Assembly: GCA_023667265.1 (NCBI GenBank) | Contig: JAMPAJ010000001.1 | Location: 266,698 to 330,697 of the forward strand | Direction: 5' to 3' | Source of the DNA: Alistipes sp. | GTDB lineage: Bacteria > Bacillota > Clostridia > Oscillospirales > Ruminococcaceae | DNA: 64,000 nt | Part shown: in pieces, positions 17,245 to 25,581 of the stretch | How the letters are laid out: each line of letters begins with the position of its first letter | Numbering within the stretch: the stretch's first letter is position 1 | Notes under the pieces: generated by a model | The model's input: the letters and a program-made list of their open reading frames with translations, nothing else | What the model was told of the DNA's origin: nothing | Database searches by the model: none | Position numbers and translations under genes: made by a program

Positions 17245-18360
17245 ATGAAATACGATTATTTAGTAGTAGGATCAGGTCTTTACGGCGCTGTATTCGCTCA
17301 CGAAGCAAAAAAAGCTGGTAAAAGCGTTCTTGTTATAGATAAGCGTCCTAATATTGCAGGAAATATTTTTACTGAAAAGATCGAGGGCATAAACGTTCAC
17401 AAATATGGTGCGCATATATTCCACACAAACAATAAGGAAGTATGGGAGTATATTACTCAGTTCGCCGAATTTAACAGGTTCACTAACAGTCCTGTCGCCA
17501 ATTATAAAGGCGAGCTTTATTCGATGCCGTTCAATATGTACACATTCAATAAAATGTGGGGTGTCGTTACTCCCGATGAAGCTGCTGAGAAAATCTCCGA
17601 GCAGCGCAGAGAAATTTCAGGTGAACCGAAGAATCTTGAGGAGCAGGCAATAAGTCTTGTCGGACGTGATATTTATGAGAAGCTCATTAAGGGATATACC
17701 GAAAAACAATGGGGTCGTGATTGTAAGGAACTTCCAAGCTTTATAATTAAACGTCTGCCTGTTCGCTTTACCTTTGATAACAATTATTTCAACGCTCTTT
17801 ATCAGGGTATCCCGATTGGCGGATATACTAAGATGATCGAAAATATGCTTGACGGAATCGAAGTTCGTCTGAATACAAATTATCTGGAAAACAAAACGGA
17901 GCTTGATTCTCTTGCGGATAAGGTCGTATATACAGGCCCCATTGATGCATATTTCGATTTCAGTCTTGGAACGCTGGAATACCGTTCAGTCCGATTTGAG
18001 AATGAACTGCTTGATATTCCGAATTTTCAGGGCAACGCCGCCGTAAACTATACTGATCGTGAAACGCCTTGGACACGTATTATTGAGCATAAATGGTTTG
18101 AATTCGGAAAAGATACTGATGGAAATGATCTGCCCAGGACAGTGATCAGCCGCGAATTCAGTTCCGAATGGAAACCCGGAGACGAGCCTTACTATCCTGT
18201 CAACGATGAAAAGAACGGTATGCTTTACATGGAATACAAAAAACTTGCCGAACAGGAGAATAACGTGATTTTCGGTGGCCGTCTCGGAGAGTATAAGTAT
18301 TACGATATGGACGCAGTAATTGCTGCTGCGCTTGCAAAATCAAAAGAGCTTCTGAAATAA
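17245..18360 (+). CDS. glf: UDP-galactopyranose mutase
   Basis: A 371-residue FAD enzyme that interconverts UDP-galactopyranose and UDP-galactofuranose. The FAD motif is YLVVGSGLYGAVFAHEAKKA, with KYGAHIFHTN, EKQWGRD, and near the C-terminus VIFGGRLGEYKYYDMD. Length is as usual. The ATG at 17245 follows AAAGGAA; an in-frame TTG at 17185 has no support. This last gene implies that the polymer contains galactofuranose. The strong terminator at 18462 closes the operon. Confidence 0.97.
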   Translation: MKYDYLVVGSGLYGAVFAHEAKKAGKSVLVIDKRPNIAGNIFTEKIEGINVHKYGAHIFHTNNKEVWEYITQFAEFNRFTNSPVANYKGELYSMPFNMYTFNKMWGVVTPDEAAEKISEQRREISGEPKNLEEQAISLVGRDIYEKLIKGYTEKQWGRDCKELPSFIIKRLPVRFTFDNNYFNALYQGIPIGGYTKMIENMLDGIEVRLNTNYLENKTELDSLADKVVYTGPIDAYFDFSLGTLEYRSVRFENELLDIPNFQGNAAVNYTDRETPWTRIIEHKWFEFGKDTDGNDLPRTVISREFSSEWKPGDEPYYPVNDEKNGMLYMEYKKLAEQENNVIFGGRLGEYKYYDMDAVIAAALAKSKELLK

Positions 18361-18461
18361 TCGGCTCTTTATGGATAACTGGAAATCTGTACCTGAAAAA
18401 TAAAGCAATACAAAAAATGCAGCATCATAGTTGCCGTTTCAGTCCGGATCTGAGGCAAATA

Positions 18462-18493
18462 AAAAACCCCCGTTCATTGACGGGGGTTTTTGT
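18462..18493. terminator. Terminator of the polysaccharide operon
   Basis: A perfect stem of AAAAACCCCCGT and ACGGGGGTTTTT around TCATTG, ending in a T-run; symmetric enough to work in both directions. Confidence 0.93.
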
Positions 18494-18500
18494 AATAGTT

Positions 18501-18663
18501 AGAACCTGTATTCATAGGATAAGCCGCACGTATTTTCGGCGAATTTTGCCGATTGCTTCGTTGAAAATCCTTGCCATACGTCAGTATGCCTTCGGATTTT
18601 CGCCTTGCACTCGTCAAAATTATGCTCGAAAATCCGCACATCTTCCCTATGAATGCAGGTTCT
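18501..18663. repeat. Family A inverted-repeat element, copy 2
   Basis: It starts AGAACCTGTATTCATAGG and ends CCTATGAATGCAGGTTCT (one mismatch in 18). The inside shares AAGCCGCACGTATTTTCGG and CCATACGTCAGTATGCC with other copies. It lies between the polysaccharide operon terminator and the stop of the leftward secreted gene at 18672. Confidence 0.88.
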
Positions 18664-18671
18664 TATTTCTA

Positions 18672-19658
18672 TCAGGAAACATCCACACTAAAAGTAAGCG
18701 TATCAGCGAATGTACCCGCCATTTTTGCTTCTCCCACGGAGAGAACGGTAAGCTTTACGGTTCCGCTCTCTACGCCTTCACCAATGCTGAGAATGGTTTC
18801 TGTATTGCCTTCAATTAGAGCTGCCGTATCGCCGAATCCCATGCTGTAGCTTATACAGTCGTTGTTTTCCGGGTGTTTTTTGTCGTTCAGCGTCCAGCCG
18901 TTGAAGCTTGTAACTGCGACATTTAGCTTTTTGCCGAATGGTATCTTGACGTTATTTGCCGTCAAATCAAATGTCTGTCCCTCAGCAAGAGAACCTGTGC
19001 CCTCTGGAATTACGATCTCATACGACTCGTTAACAGTTTTTCTGACTATCACGTTTTTGCCATTTGAATTTATATCCGGATCTTCAGAAGCTCCTGGTGC
19101 AGCCGTAGTCGTAGTTGTTTCAGTCGGAGCAATTTCTCCTGAGCTTACAGTGCTCGTTTCAGTCTGCTGTTCAGTTACAGCAGCTTCGCTCTCGTTTTTA
19201 ACGATAAAGGTTTTGCTTGTCAGATTATTCTGGGAAACGAAGCTTACGGAATCTTCCGTCGCGGTAATGCGGACGTCAACAGGATTTCCCTGAAGATCTT
19301 CAGCCATTACTGAACCAAGCTCCATTATATCCGAGTCCTTAAAGAGCGGCTCTGGATCAGCCATATAGATATTCAGGATATCTGTATCGTCGTGATAGCG
19401 GTATTCAGTGATTTTTGTGTTGTTTTCTTGATTGAATCCGAATGAGACCTTAGCGTCAGCGGCGGTCTCAACTCTGAGACTCATCTGGATCGCAGTGATG
19501 CCGTCTTTTCCGGCATTTTCTGACGCAAGCGAAACGCTGTTCGATTCGTCGATCATGATACTGCTTTCTGCTTCGGATTCGGCAGCCCCTGCATTCAAAG
19601 CTGCAAGGGTACCGATCGTAAGAGCAGAAAACAAACATATAATAAGCTGTTTTCTCAT
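18672..19658 (-). CDS. Secreted two-domain protein of unknown function, coupled to the M60 peptidase
   Basis: A 328-residue exported protein. Residues 1-26 are a signal peptide ending near AGAAES. Residues about 50-150 form a beta-rich domain (ITAIQMSLRVETAADAKVSF) reminiscent of a cohesin or carbohydrate-binding fold, but I cannot assign it. A Thr/Glu-rich linker (ETTTTTAAPG) at about 175-195 leads to a second beta domain ending AGTFADTLTFSVDVS, as in pilin- and adhesin-like exported proteins of Firmicutes. No sortase motif or transmembrane tail is seen. AAAGGAGC precedes the ATG and the gene begins 12 bases after the M60 stop, so both are under the same riboswitch. Confidence 0.75.
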   Translation of the reverse strand: MRKQLIICLFSALTIGTLAALNAGAAESEAESSIMIDESNSVSLASENAGKDGITAIQMSLRVETAADAKVSFGFNQENNTKITEYRYHDDTDILNIYMADPEPLFKDSDIMELGSVMAEDLQGNPVDVRITATEDSVSFVSQNNLTSKTFIVKNESEAAVTEQQTETSTVSSGEIAPTETTTTTAAPGASEDPDINSNGKNVIVRKTVNESYEIVIPEGTGSLAEGQTFDLTANNVKIPFGKKLNVAVTSFNGWTLNDKKHPENNDCISYSMGFGDTAALIEGNTETILSIGEGVESGTVKLTVLSVGEAKMAGTFADTLTFSVDVS

Positions 19659-19670
19659 ATTTTTGCTCCT

Positions 19671-22600
19671 TTACTTGCCGAAAGTGATGTCGGGGAGTGT
19701 CTCGGGAACGTCCTCAAACAGTGAGTCGCTGACAAGACGCTGTCCTTCGTTTGTAAGGGCGTTATTTACTCTGTACAGTTCAACGCGTACAGTCTCGGGG
19801 AGCTGCATTTTCTTCAGCTGCTCCGGTTCTATCCAGTAGATCCATGTGCCGTCGGATACATTTGCGATATTGCCTGCTTCTGGAACATCAGCAAGAATTA
19901 TCTGCTGAGCCACAAGAGCATCATCCTCAATGCCGCCTACGATATTGCCGTCTCCGTCATAGAGGATGACCACATTGTAAGCAGGGCTGCCTTTGTAAGA
20001 GCCTGTGAATACAAGTGAATCCCCGGGGATCACATCTTCGTCCTTGTCGCCGTATTTATAGTCGGAGGAGAGAGTTCCGATAACAACAGCTTTTTCCTCT
20101 CCGGCTCTGCGGAAGTCAACATTGTCGCCTGTGGGAGCAAGTACGTCGATCTCAGCGATGGAAACTGTTTCGCCCTTCCGACCTGTAAGCACGAGCTTTA
20201 CAGCGTCTGTTGAGTATGTGCTGATGTATTTATCGTCGTCGTTTGCGAAGTAAACTGTTTCGCTGCCGTGGAATGTGCCCTCTGCTGCAAGTATCCATTC
20301 TTTACCGATCAGAACGTAAGCCTCATATACGCTTGCCGGCTGTCCTTCGCCAGCTGTATATTTCAAGCCCGTAGCTGTAACGGTCTTGTTGAAGTTGAGT
20401 ATTATTTCTGCGCTGTCCTTGGTGAACTGGGGAGTATAAGCTGTGTTCAGGTCGTTGTCGATAGCCTTTTCTGCGGGAGCGCTTGCGATAGGATCACAGG
20501 GCATTTCCTCTGTAGCGCTGCTGACAACAGCGTTTTCGTTGAGACCGTCAACGCTTATAGTCCAGTTTTTCTTGTCCATGCTGCCGTCGTGTTCGATCTT
20601 GACCATTTTTGTTGTGAATGAAGCCGAACGGTTAAGGTACTGGTCGATAAGAGTAACCTTGTAGAATACAGCACGGTTGTTCATTGTAGTAACTGTATCT
20701 GTGAATGATGTGGTTGTAGAGAAGCCAACGGGTATCTCTTCGATCTCGCCGCCTGAAATAGTGCAGCGGATGATCTCGTAGCCCAGTATATCGCTTTCGG
20801 GAATGTCAGCAGGAGTAAATCCAAGCTCTACCTGGTTTGCTGTTTTACCGATGCTTATGGAAACGTCTTCTATTGCGGAGACTGAGCAGTCAGTTCCGAG
20901 AACGCTTCCTGTGCCGTTCAGCGCGTAAACTCTTGAATCGTCGTTTGCGAAGAATATAGCTCGCGTTTCCTTTTCAAACTGCGAAGCGTAGGCTATAGTT
21001 GCGGAATCGGGAGTTTTGCCCCAGCGTCTGAAAAATTCGAGAACATCCTTATTAGCTGCCGCGCAGGCAAGTCTCATAAGGTTCTGGTCTGTGCCGCCGC
21101 CAAGGGTAAGCTTTACGCCTCCGGGAGCAGGAGCAGCGTCAGGGTTTCTGGAATAAGTATCAACTCTTGCATAGAAGAGATTGTTAAGCTGATCGTTGTA
21201 GTTTGAATATGTCTTATAGTTGAGACCGCTGTCATAGGCGAGATGCAGCTGCCAGTACATACCGAGCTGAGTAGCGATATTAGGGCAGTTTCCCTTTGTA
21301 CCGGAGGTTACCTTGTTGTAGATATTCTGATACTGGAAACGCATACCGGCGTTTGTGTCCTTAGCCTGAGCGAGCTGTGCGAAATAGTTGTTTGTTATTT
21401 CGGCAACTACGTATGTGTTCTGGTTTATGCAGTGACCGATCTCGTGAGCGATACCCCAGCCGAAGTAATTTCCGCTTACATATTTTCCGTCCTCATCCGA
21501 AACGATGGGAACACCGCCTGCAAGACTGCTTGACGAGCCCCAGCCTATACCGATATGGTTGCCGGAAGCGTACATGAACGCGCCGGAGAACATACGCTGA
21601 TAGCGGATATTGAGATGACCCTTGGGGATACGGTTTAAGTCGGTGGGAGCGGAAGCGTTCAGACCCTTATGCTGATAGAAAAGATACATCATATCTTCCA
21701 TTGCTGTCATAGAGTTGACAAGCTTTTCAGCACGCTCTTCAACAGTGCCGTTACCCAATCCTGCGAGTATCTGCGGAGCGGGAAGCGAGAGCATCATTGT
21801 GTCGAGGAGGATATCTGATGCGCCTAAAATGCAGTTCTGACGGTCGTAAGCGAACTTTACGTTTCTGTTTGTTGAATTTGCGTGTAATTCGTCGTGGAGC
21901 GCTTCCATGTCCGGAACAAATTTGTCGAGCTTCTCGACGTATTCCACAGCTCTTTCCATACGCTGTTCCTCATCTGTGACATTGTAGAGGTCGAGTATGG
22001 GTACTTCCGTACCGCCGCTTACACGTACTGAATATCTGTCGTTGGCGTTATTTGCCTGATACTGGATATACAGTGCGCCGCCTGCTTCATAGCCGGAGCT
22101 TACCTTTGCGCCCTTGGGAATAGTGAATGTATTCGCACCAACCAGGAGATTAGCTCCGGATGTTTCAAGTGCGTTTGACTCGGAATTATACTGTGTGCAG
22201 ATAAGTCGCAGGTTTGTAGAGTCGCCGGTTTTCTTGGTATTATGACCGACATAGACTGTTATCTGCTCGCCTGCGGGAAGCGAAACTCCCAAAGGCTGCC
22301 ATGCATTGAGACCGCTGAAGCCGCGTCCCGTATCAACTGTAGTAATACCATTGTGGATCTCAATTGCACTGTTTATCTTTTCGTCATTGAGTATCTTTTC
22401 AGCTGTCAGAAGCTCTTTCAGCAGAGCCGCTTTATTGAAGTTTTCTTCGCCGAACTCATCGGGAGTATTCACCTTAGCGCGCAGCTCGTCAATAGTTTCC
22501 TGAGTGACCTCGTCTTTCAGTACTGTGTGAAGATCGTCCACATACAAAGCCATTATTTCATTGTAAAGCTCATCGTAATGGTAGAAATAAACCTCTGAAA

Positions 22601-24851
22601 CAGTGATGTTATTTATAGACGCGAGACTGTGAGCGAAAGCTATCTGTATCTTCTTTGCGTTTATAGCGTATGGAAGCTTCAGCATATAATAAACTCTGCC
22701 GTTAGCGTCCTTCATTGTCTGTACGCACTGTATCCTGCCGGTAAGGTGAGCAACGTTGTTTTCATCCCACCACTGTATCTGCTGGTAGGTGAAATTCATA
22801 CTGCCCATAGGTCTCCACCAGGCGATAGTGTCGAGCTTGTATGCCTGGTCAAATGTGTATGTCAGACCTCTTGTGCCGAGAGCGTTATAACCGCCGTCGT
22901 CCCATGTGCCCTTTGAGTAGTAGGAATACGGATCGTTGTCAACAGTTCCCCAAGCGGTATTGTCATTGCCTTCGTCAAGCTTGCTGTCTGTCATAGAGCC
23001 GCCGCTTCTTGTTGCAGCAATGATATGAGAGCTTCCGGGAACGCCGTTTTCATCGCGGTTTATCATGTTGTACCTGGGCATCTCCGCAGCGCTAAGATCG
23101 CTTGTTGATGCGGAACAGAGAAGCGATGCGGGACTTTCTCCAAGCTCATTGACGCCTGTTACATAAATTTCGTATTCTGTAGCGTTCTCAAGATTTATGA
23201 TAGTATGCGTGGTGCCCTTGATGCCGCAGATCTTAGTGTACTCATCATCGCTGTCCCTCAGTCTGTAGTAGACGTTGTAGGACTGTGTATCATTCATATT
23301 TTTCCAGCCTACGATCACGCTCTTGTAATCGCCTGTGGCTGAAACATTGTCGGGCTTGTCGGGGCGCTTATTAGGCTTTGGAGTAACGTCGACCGATTCG
23401 CAGTAACCGCTCTTCCACGAGCCGTTGACGGACTGTACGCTTACATTATACGTCGTGTAATTCTTTATTTCGTCTCCGCCGAAGGATGTAACGACCATTG
23501 AATTTGTTACGGCGTTTACAGTTTCAGAAACAGTACCCTGAGTTATCGTTACCTCATATCCCTTTACGTTCATGCAAGGCTCCCAGCTTATAACGAACTG
23601 TTCGCTGCCTGCCTTTGCCTGGAGATTTGTGGGAATATCCATTTCCGGTTCAGGAATACGGCTTTCCATTCCGTTTACAAACTCGACCTTGCTTATTTCA
23701 GCAAGATTGTTATTATTCTGCATTCCGACGATCTTGAGAGTGACCTTTTTCACCGCTATCTGTGTGCCGAGGTGAACGTGGATATTACCGTTTTCGTCAA
23801 CTGAAGCATATGCGTTGCTTTCCATAAGCAGATAATCTACGTCCTGACGCATAGGAACGGTTTCGGTATGTTCTTCGCCGTCCTCACCGATATAGGTAAC
23901 AGCAATATCGGCGTCTGAAACGGGATTTTCGCTGCCTGTTTCAAAGGTGATTCCGTCAACGACGGTATCGTCTTCCTCTGAAAAATCAAATCCGATAGTT
24001 ACGGGATTTTCCTCAGAGATCTCGCCGCCGCCAGCAGGAGTTATAGTCAGTATACCCTCACCGGCAAGAACCTCTTCCAGCGAACCGGTAATAGTTGTAT
24101 TTTCGTCTGTAGTATCAGCTTTTATCGAGGCAGGGGAGATAAACTCTTCAACATATGCTCCGGTATATTTGCTGTCCTCGCGATAGCTTTCAGCGAGAAG
24201 CGTCAGGTCTGTGAGGTCTGTTGAGCTGTCGTAATTAAGATCGGTGTAGTTGTCCTCCTCAACGACAATTCCGTCAATTTTATTTACCAGAATATCCTTG
24301 TCGCTGTCATCGACCTTTCCGTTTCCGTCAACGTCTCCCACCATGAGAACACCGGGGTGAAGTCCGCCCTGTTCGTAGGTGTAGCCCTCGCAGAAACCGG
24401 CGGTAAGCCTTACGGAATAAAGCTTCTGCTTTACGTCGATAGTATGTTGATAGGCTGCGAATCCGGGAGCGTTTACTTCGATGGTATACTCGCCGTCCAC
24501 AAGATCATTGAAGCTGATCTTTTTTTCCTCCGATCCGCCGATGCTGAGCGTTTCTTCCTTAACTTCGCCGTAAGCGTCGGTCAATGTTACAGTAAATTCA
24601 ACGCTGTTTTCAAGCAACAGAGCTGAAGTCATTGAAACATCAATTTTTCCTGCTGCACTTACTCCTATCACATCTGCCGGGACTATTGCTTCACTTTCAT
24701 CCGAAGCGGGAGGACTGTTCTTTACAGCTCCGGCGATGTCGGCAAAAACTGCGCCTGCATTGATCGCCTGGGGAAAACTGCATACCATGGATAACGCCAG
24801 TAAGAAAGCGGCTTTTCTTTTAAAGCTGCGTTTTTTCATTATATCTTTCAT
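19671..24851 (-). CDS. Large secreted M60-family metallopeptidase with dockerin-like, FN3 and discoidin modules
   Basis: A 1726-residue exported protein. Signal peptide about 1-37; a dockerin-like pair of calcium loops at about 172-225 (DVDGNGKVDDSDKDILV, then LNYDSSTDLTDL); two fibronectin III modules at about 403-590; a discoidin-like region around 620-780 (KLDTIAWWRP); the peptidase at about 950-1330; another FN3-like stretch; a second F5/8C-like module at about 1455-1590. The zinc site is GWGIAHEIGHCINQ near residue 1137, followed by the third ligand Glu 11 residues later (VVAEITNNY), fitting HExxHx(8-28)E of M60. M60 enzymes cut O-glycosylated proteins such as mucins. AAAGGAAAG precedes the ATG. 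A c-di-GMP riboswitch lies in the 5' leader. Confidence 0.92.
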   Translation of the reverse strand: MKDIMKKRSFKRKAAFLLALSMVCSFPQAINAGAVFADIAGAVKNSPPASDESEAIVPADVIGVSAAGKIDVSMTSALLLENSVEFTVTLTDAYGEVKEETLSIGGSEEKKISFNDLVDGEYTIEVNAPGFAAYQHTIDVKQKLYSVRLTAGFCEGYTYEQGGLHPGVLMVGDVDGNGKVDDSDKDILVNKIDGIVVEEDNYTDLNYDSSTDLTDLTLLAESYREDSKYTGAYVEEFISPASIKADTTDENTTITGSLEEVLAGEGILTITPAGGGEISEENPVTIGFDFSEEDDTVVDGITFETGSENPVSDADIAVTYIGEDGEEHTETVPMRQDVDYLLMESNAYASVDENGNIHVHLGTQIAVKKVTLKIVGMQNNNNLAEISKVEFVNGMESRIPEPEMDIPTNLQAKAGSEQFVISWEPCMNVKGYEVTITQGTVSETVNAVTNSMVVTSFGGDEIKNYTTYNVSVQSVNGSWKSGYCESVDVTPKPNKRPDKPDNVSATGDYKSVIVGWKNMNDTQSYNVYYRLRDSDDEYTKICGIKGTTHTIINLENATEYEIYVTGVNELGESPASLLCSASTSDLSAAEMPRYNMINRDENGVPGSSHIIAATRSGGSMTDSKLDEGNDNTAWGTVDNDPYSYYSKGTWDDGGYNALGTRGLTYTFDQAYKLDTIAWWRPMGSMNFTYQQIQWWDENNVAHLTGRIQCVQTMKDANGRVYYMLKLPYAINAKKIQIAFAHSLASINNITVSEVYFYHYDELYNEIMALYVDDLHTVLKDEVTQETIDELRAKVNTPDEFGEENFNKAALLKELLTAEKILNDEKINSAIEIHNGITTVDTGRGFSGLNAWQPLGVSLPAGEQITVYVGHNTKKTGDSTNLRLICTQYNSESNALETSGANLLVGANTFTIPKGAKVSSGYEAGGALYIQYQANNANDRYSVRVSGGTEVPILDLYNVTDEEQRMERAVEYVEKLDKFVPDMEALHDELHANSTNRNVKFAYDRQNCILGASDILLDTMMLSLPAPQILAGLGNGTVEERAEKLVNSMTAMEDMMYLFYQHKGLNASAPTDLNRIPKGHLNIRYQRMFSGAFMYASGNHIGIGWGSSSSLAGGVPIVSDEDGKYVSGNYFGWGIAHEIGHCINQNTYVVAEITNNYFAQLAQAKDTNAGMRFQYQNIYNKVTSGTKGNCPNIATQLGMYWQLHLAYDSGLNYKTYSNYNDQLNNLFYARVDTYSRNPDAAPAPGGVKLTLGGGTDQNLMRLACAAANKDVLEFFRRWGKTPDSATIAYASQFEKETRAIFFANDDSRVYALNGTGSVLGTDCSVSAIEDVSISIGKTANQVELGFTPADIPESDILGYEIIRCTISGGEIEEIPVGFSTTTSFTDTVTTMNNRAVFYKVTLIDQYLNRSASFTTKMVKIEHDGSMDKKNWTISVDGLNENAVVSSATEEMPCDPIASAPAEKAIDNDLNTAYTPQFTKDSAEIILNFNKTVTATGLKYTAGEGQPASVYEAYVLIGKEWILAAEGTFHGSETVYFANDDDKYISTYSTDAVKLVLTGRKGETVSIAEIDVLAPTGDNVDFRRAGEEKAVVIGTLSSDYKYGDKDEDVIPGDSLVFTGSYKGSPAYNVVILYDGDGNIVGGIEDDALVAQQIILADVPEAGNIANVSDGTWIYWIEPEQLKKMQLPETVRVELYRVNNALTNEGQRLVSDSLFEDVPETLPDITFGK

Positions 24852-24868
24852 AATGACTTTCCTTTCTT

Positions 24869-24955
24869 AGAGTCTGTTCAGCATCTCGGCGTGTGCGGAT
24901 TTTCGAGCGTAAATTTGCCGAAAAGACGTGTGCGGGGAGATGCTAAACAGGCTCT
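24869..24955. repeat. Family A-related inverted-repeat element in the M60 leader
   Basis: The 87-base element has ends AGAGTCTGTTCAGCATCTC and GAGATGCTAAACAGGCTCT (two differences) and an inside GCGGATTTTCGAGC shared with family A. It lies 17 bases upstream of the M60 start codon, between aptamer and ribosome binding site, and would form a long hairpin in the mRNA. Confidence 0.75.
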
Positions 24956-24980
24956 TGTCCGGCAACTCACATCAAATAAT

Positions 24981-25088
24981 CTGCAACTGGCTGTCATACT
25001 TTTCGGATCGTTCTCTGTCCGAGATATCCGGTAAGGCTTAGACCCTGCAGCTTTGCGTCCTTACTTTTCAATAAGTTTGCCAAGAATT
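24981..25088 (-). ncRNA. Cyclic di-GMP-I (GEMM-I) riboswitch
   Basis: On the minus strand the sequence reads GGCAAACTTATTGAAAAGTA, then AGGACGCAAAGCTG, AGGGTCTAAG, and the 3' part GTATGACAGCCAGTTGC. These match the conserved blocks of clostridial GEMM-I aptamers: the GGCAAAC start, the first hairpin (CTTA/TAAG) with GAAA loop, GGACGCAAAGC, GGGTCTAAG and the closing GACAGCCAGGTTGC-like block. GCTG pairs with CAGC to form the second helix. It lies about 130 bases upstream of the M60 gene and downstream of its promoter, so the secreted pair is controlled by c-di-GMP. Confidence 0.92.
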
Positions 25089-25135
25089 TTTTTGGAAGCA
25101 TCTTGCATTTCTCTGTGTGCCGTCCTTATAATCCT

Positions 25136-25163
25136 ATTATAGCTTTTTTTCCCGATAAGTCAA
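25136..25163 (-). promoter_or_regulatory. Promoter of the riboswitch-controlled M60 operon
   Basis: On the minus strand TTGACT (25158-25163), a 16-base spacer and TATAAT (25136-25141). Transcription would begin about 40 bases before the GEMM-I aptamer. Confidence 0.85.
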
Positions 25164-25224
25164 TAAGTTCAGCGCACCTCCGCTGTTTCAAGGGGGAATT
25201 TGACTGGATTTTTATGGGTTTTCA

Positions 25225-25258
25225 GAAAAAAAGAGAACCGGTTCAATTCCGGTTCTCT
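25225..25258 (-). terminator. Terminator, leftward
   Basis: A 10-bp stem AGAGAACCGG/CCGGTTCTCT around a 7-base loop, followed on the minus strand by seven T. It shields the M60 promoter from leftward transcription and follows a decayed coding fragment. Confidence 0.85.
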
Positions 25259-25270
25259 CAGGGTAATATA

Positions 25271-25405
25271 TCAGTCTAAGCATACTATTCTTACAAAATC
25301 ATATTCCTGGGTCGTAAATGTGATATCAACAAATGCGTAAATTTTTCCATAGACTTTCACATGCTGAACAGAAAATTCGTATGTCAAGGAGGACGACGAA
25401 AGCAT
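25271..25405 (-). pseudogene. Probable 3' remnant of a decayed gene
   Basis: Minus-strand frame ending at the TGA at 25271-25273 encodes a plausible beta-strand-rich tail (VQHVKVYGKIYAFVDITFTT and QEYDFVRIVCLD) directly before a terminator. There is no ribosome binding site at the first Met (25405) and the frame is closed upstream by a stop, so if real it is only the C-terminal stub. The part around 25385-25440 resembles degenerate interior sequence of the family A/B repeats (CATACGACAGTATGC). Confidence 0.35.
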
Positions 25406-25540
25406 ACTGTCGTATGGTGAGAAGGATGACGCAGACAGACGGATTTTCTGTCAGCGTTACTGGATAGTATGCAATAGAGGCAAGTATAATTACAATAAAA
25501 AAATCGCTGCAACAAAACGAGCTTCTGATGCAGCAATTTT

Positions 25541-25579
25541 TAAGGCAGCACCGAACAATTTTCGCGAGGTGCTGCCTTA
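25541..25579. repeat. Family B element, hairpin-only copy at the end of the GH3 gene
   Basis: Perfect 12-bp inverted repeats TAAGGCAGCACC and GGTGCTGCCTTA around 15 bases. It starts 3 bases after the GH3 stop codon on the minus strand and probably acts as its transcript end or 3' stabiliser. Confidence 0.75.
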
Positions 25580-25581
25580 GA

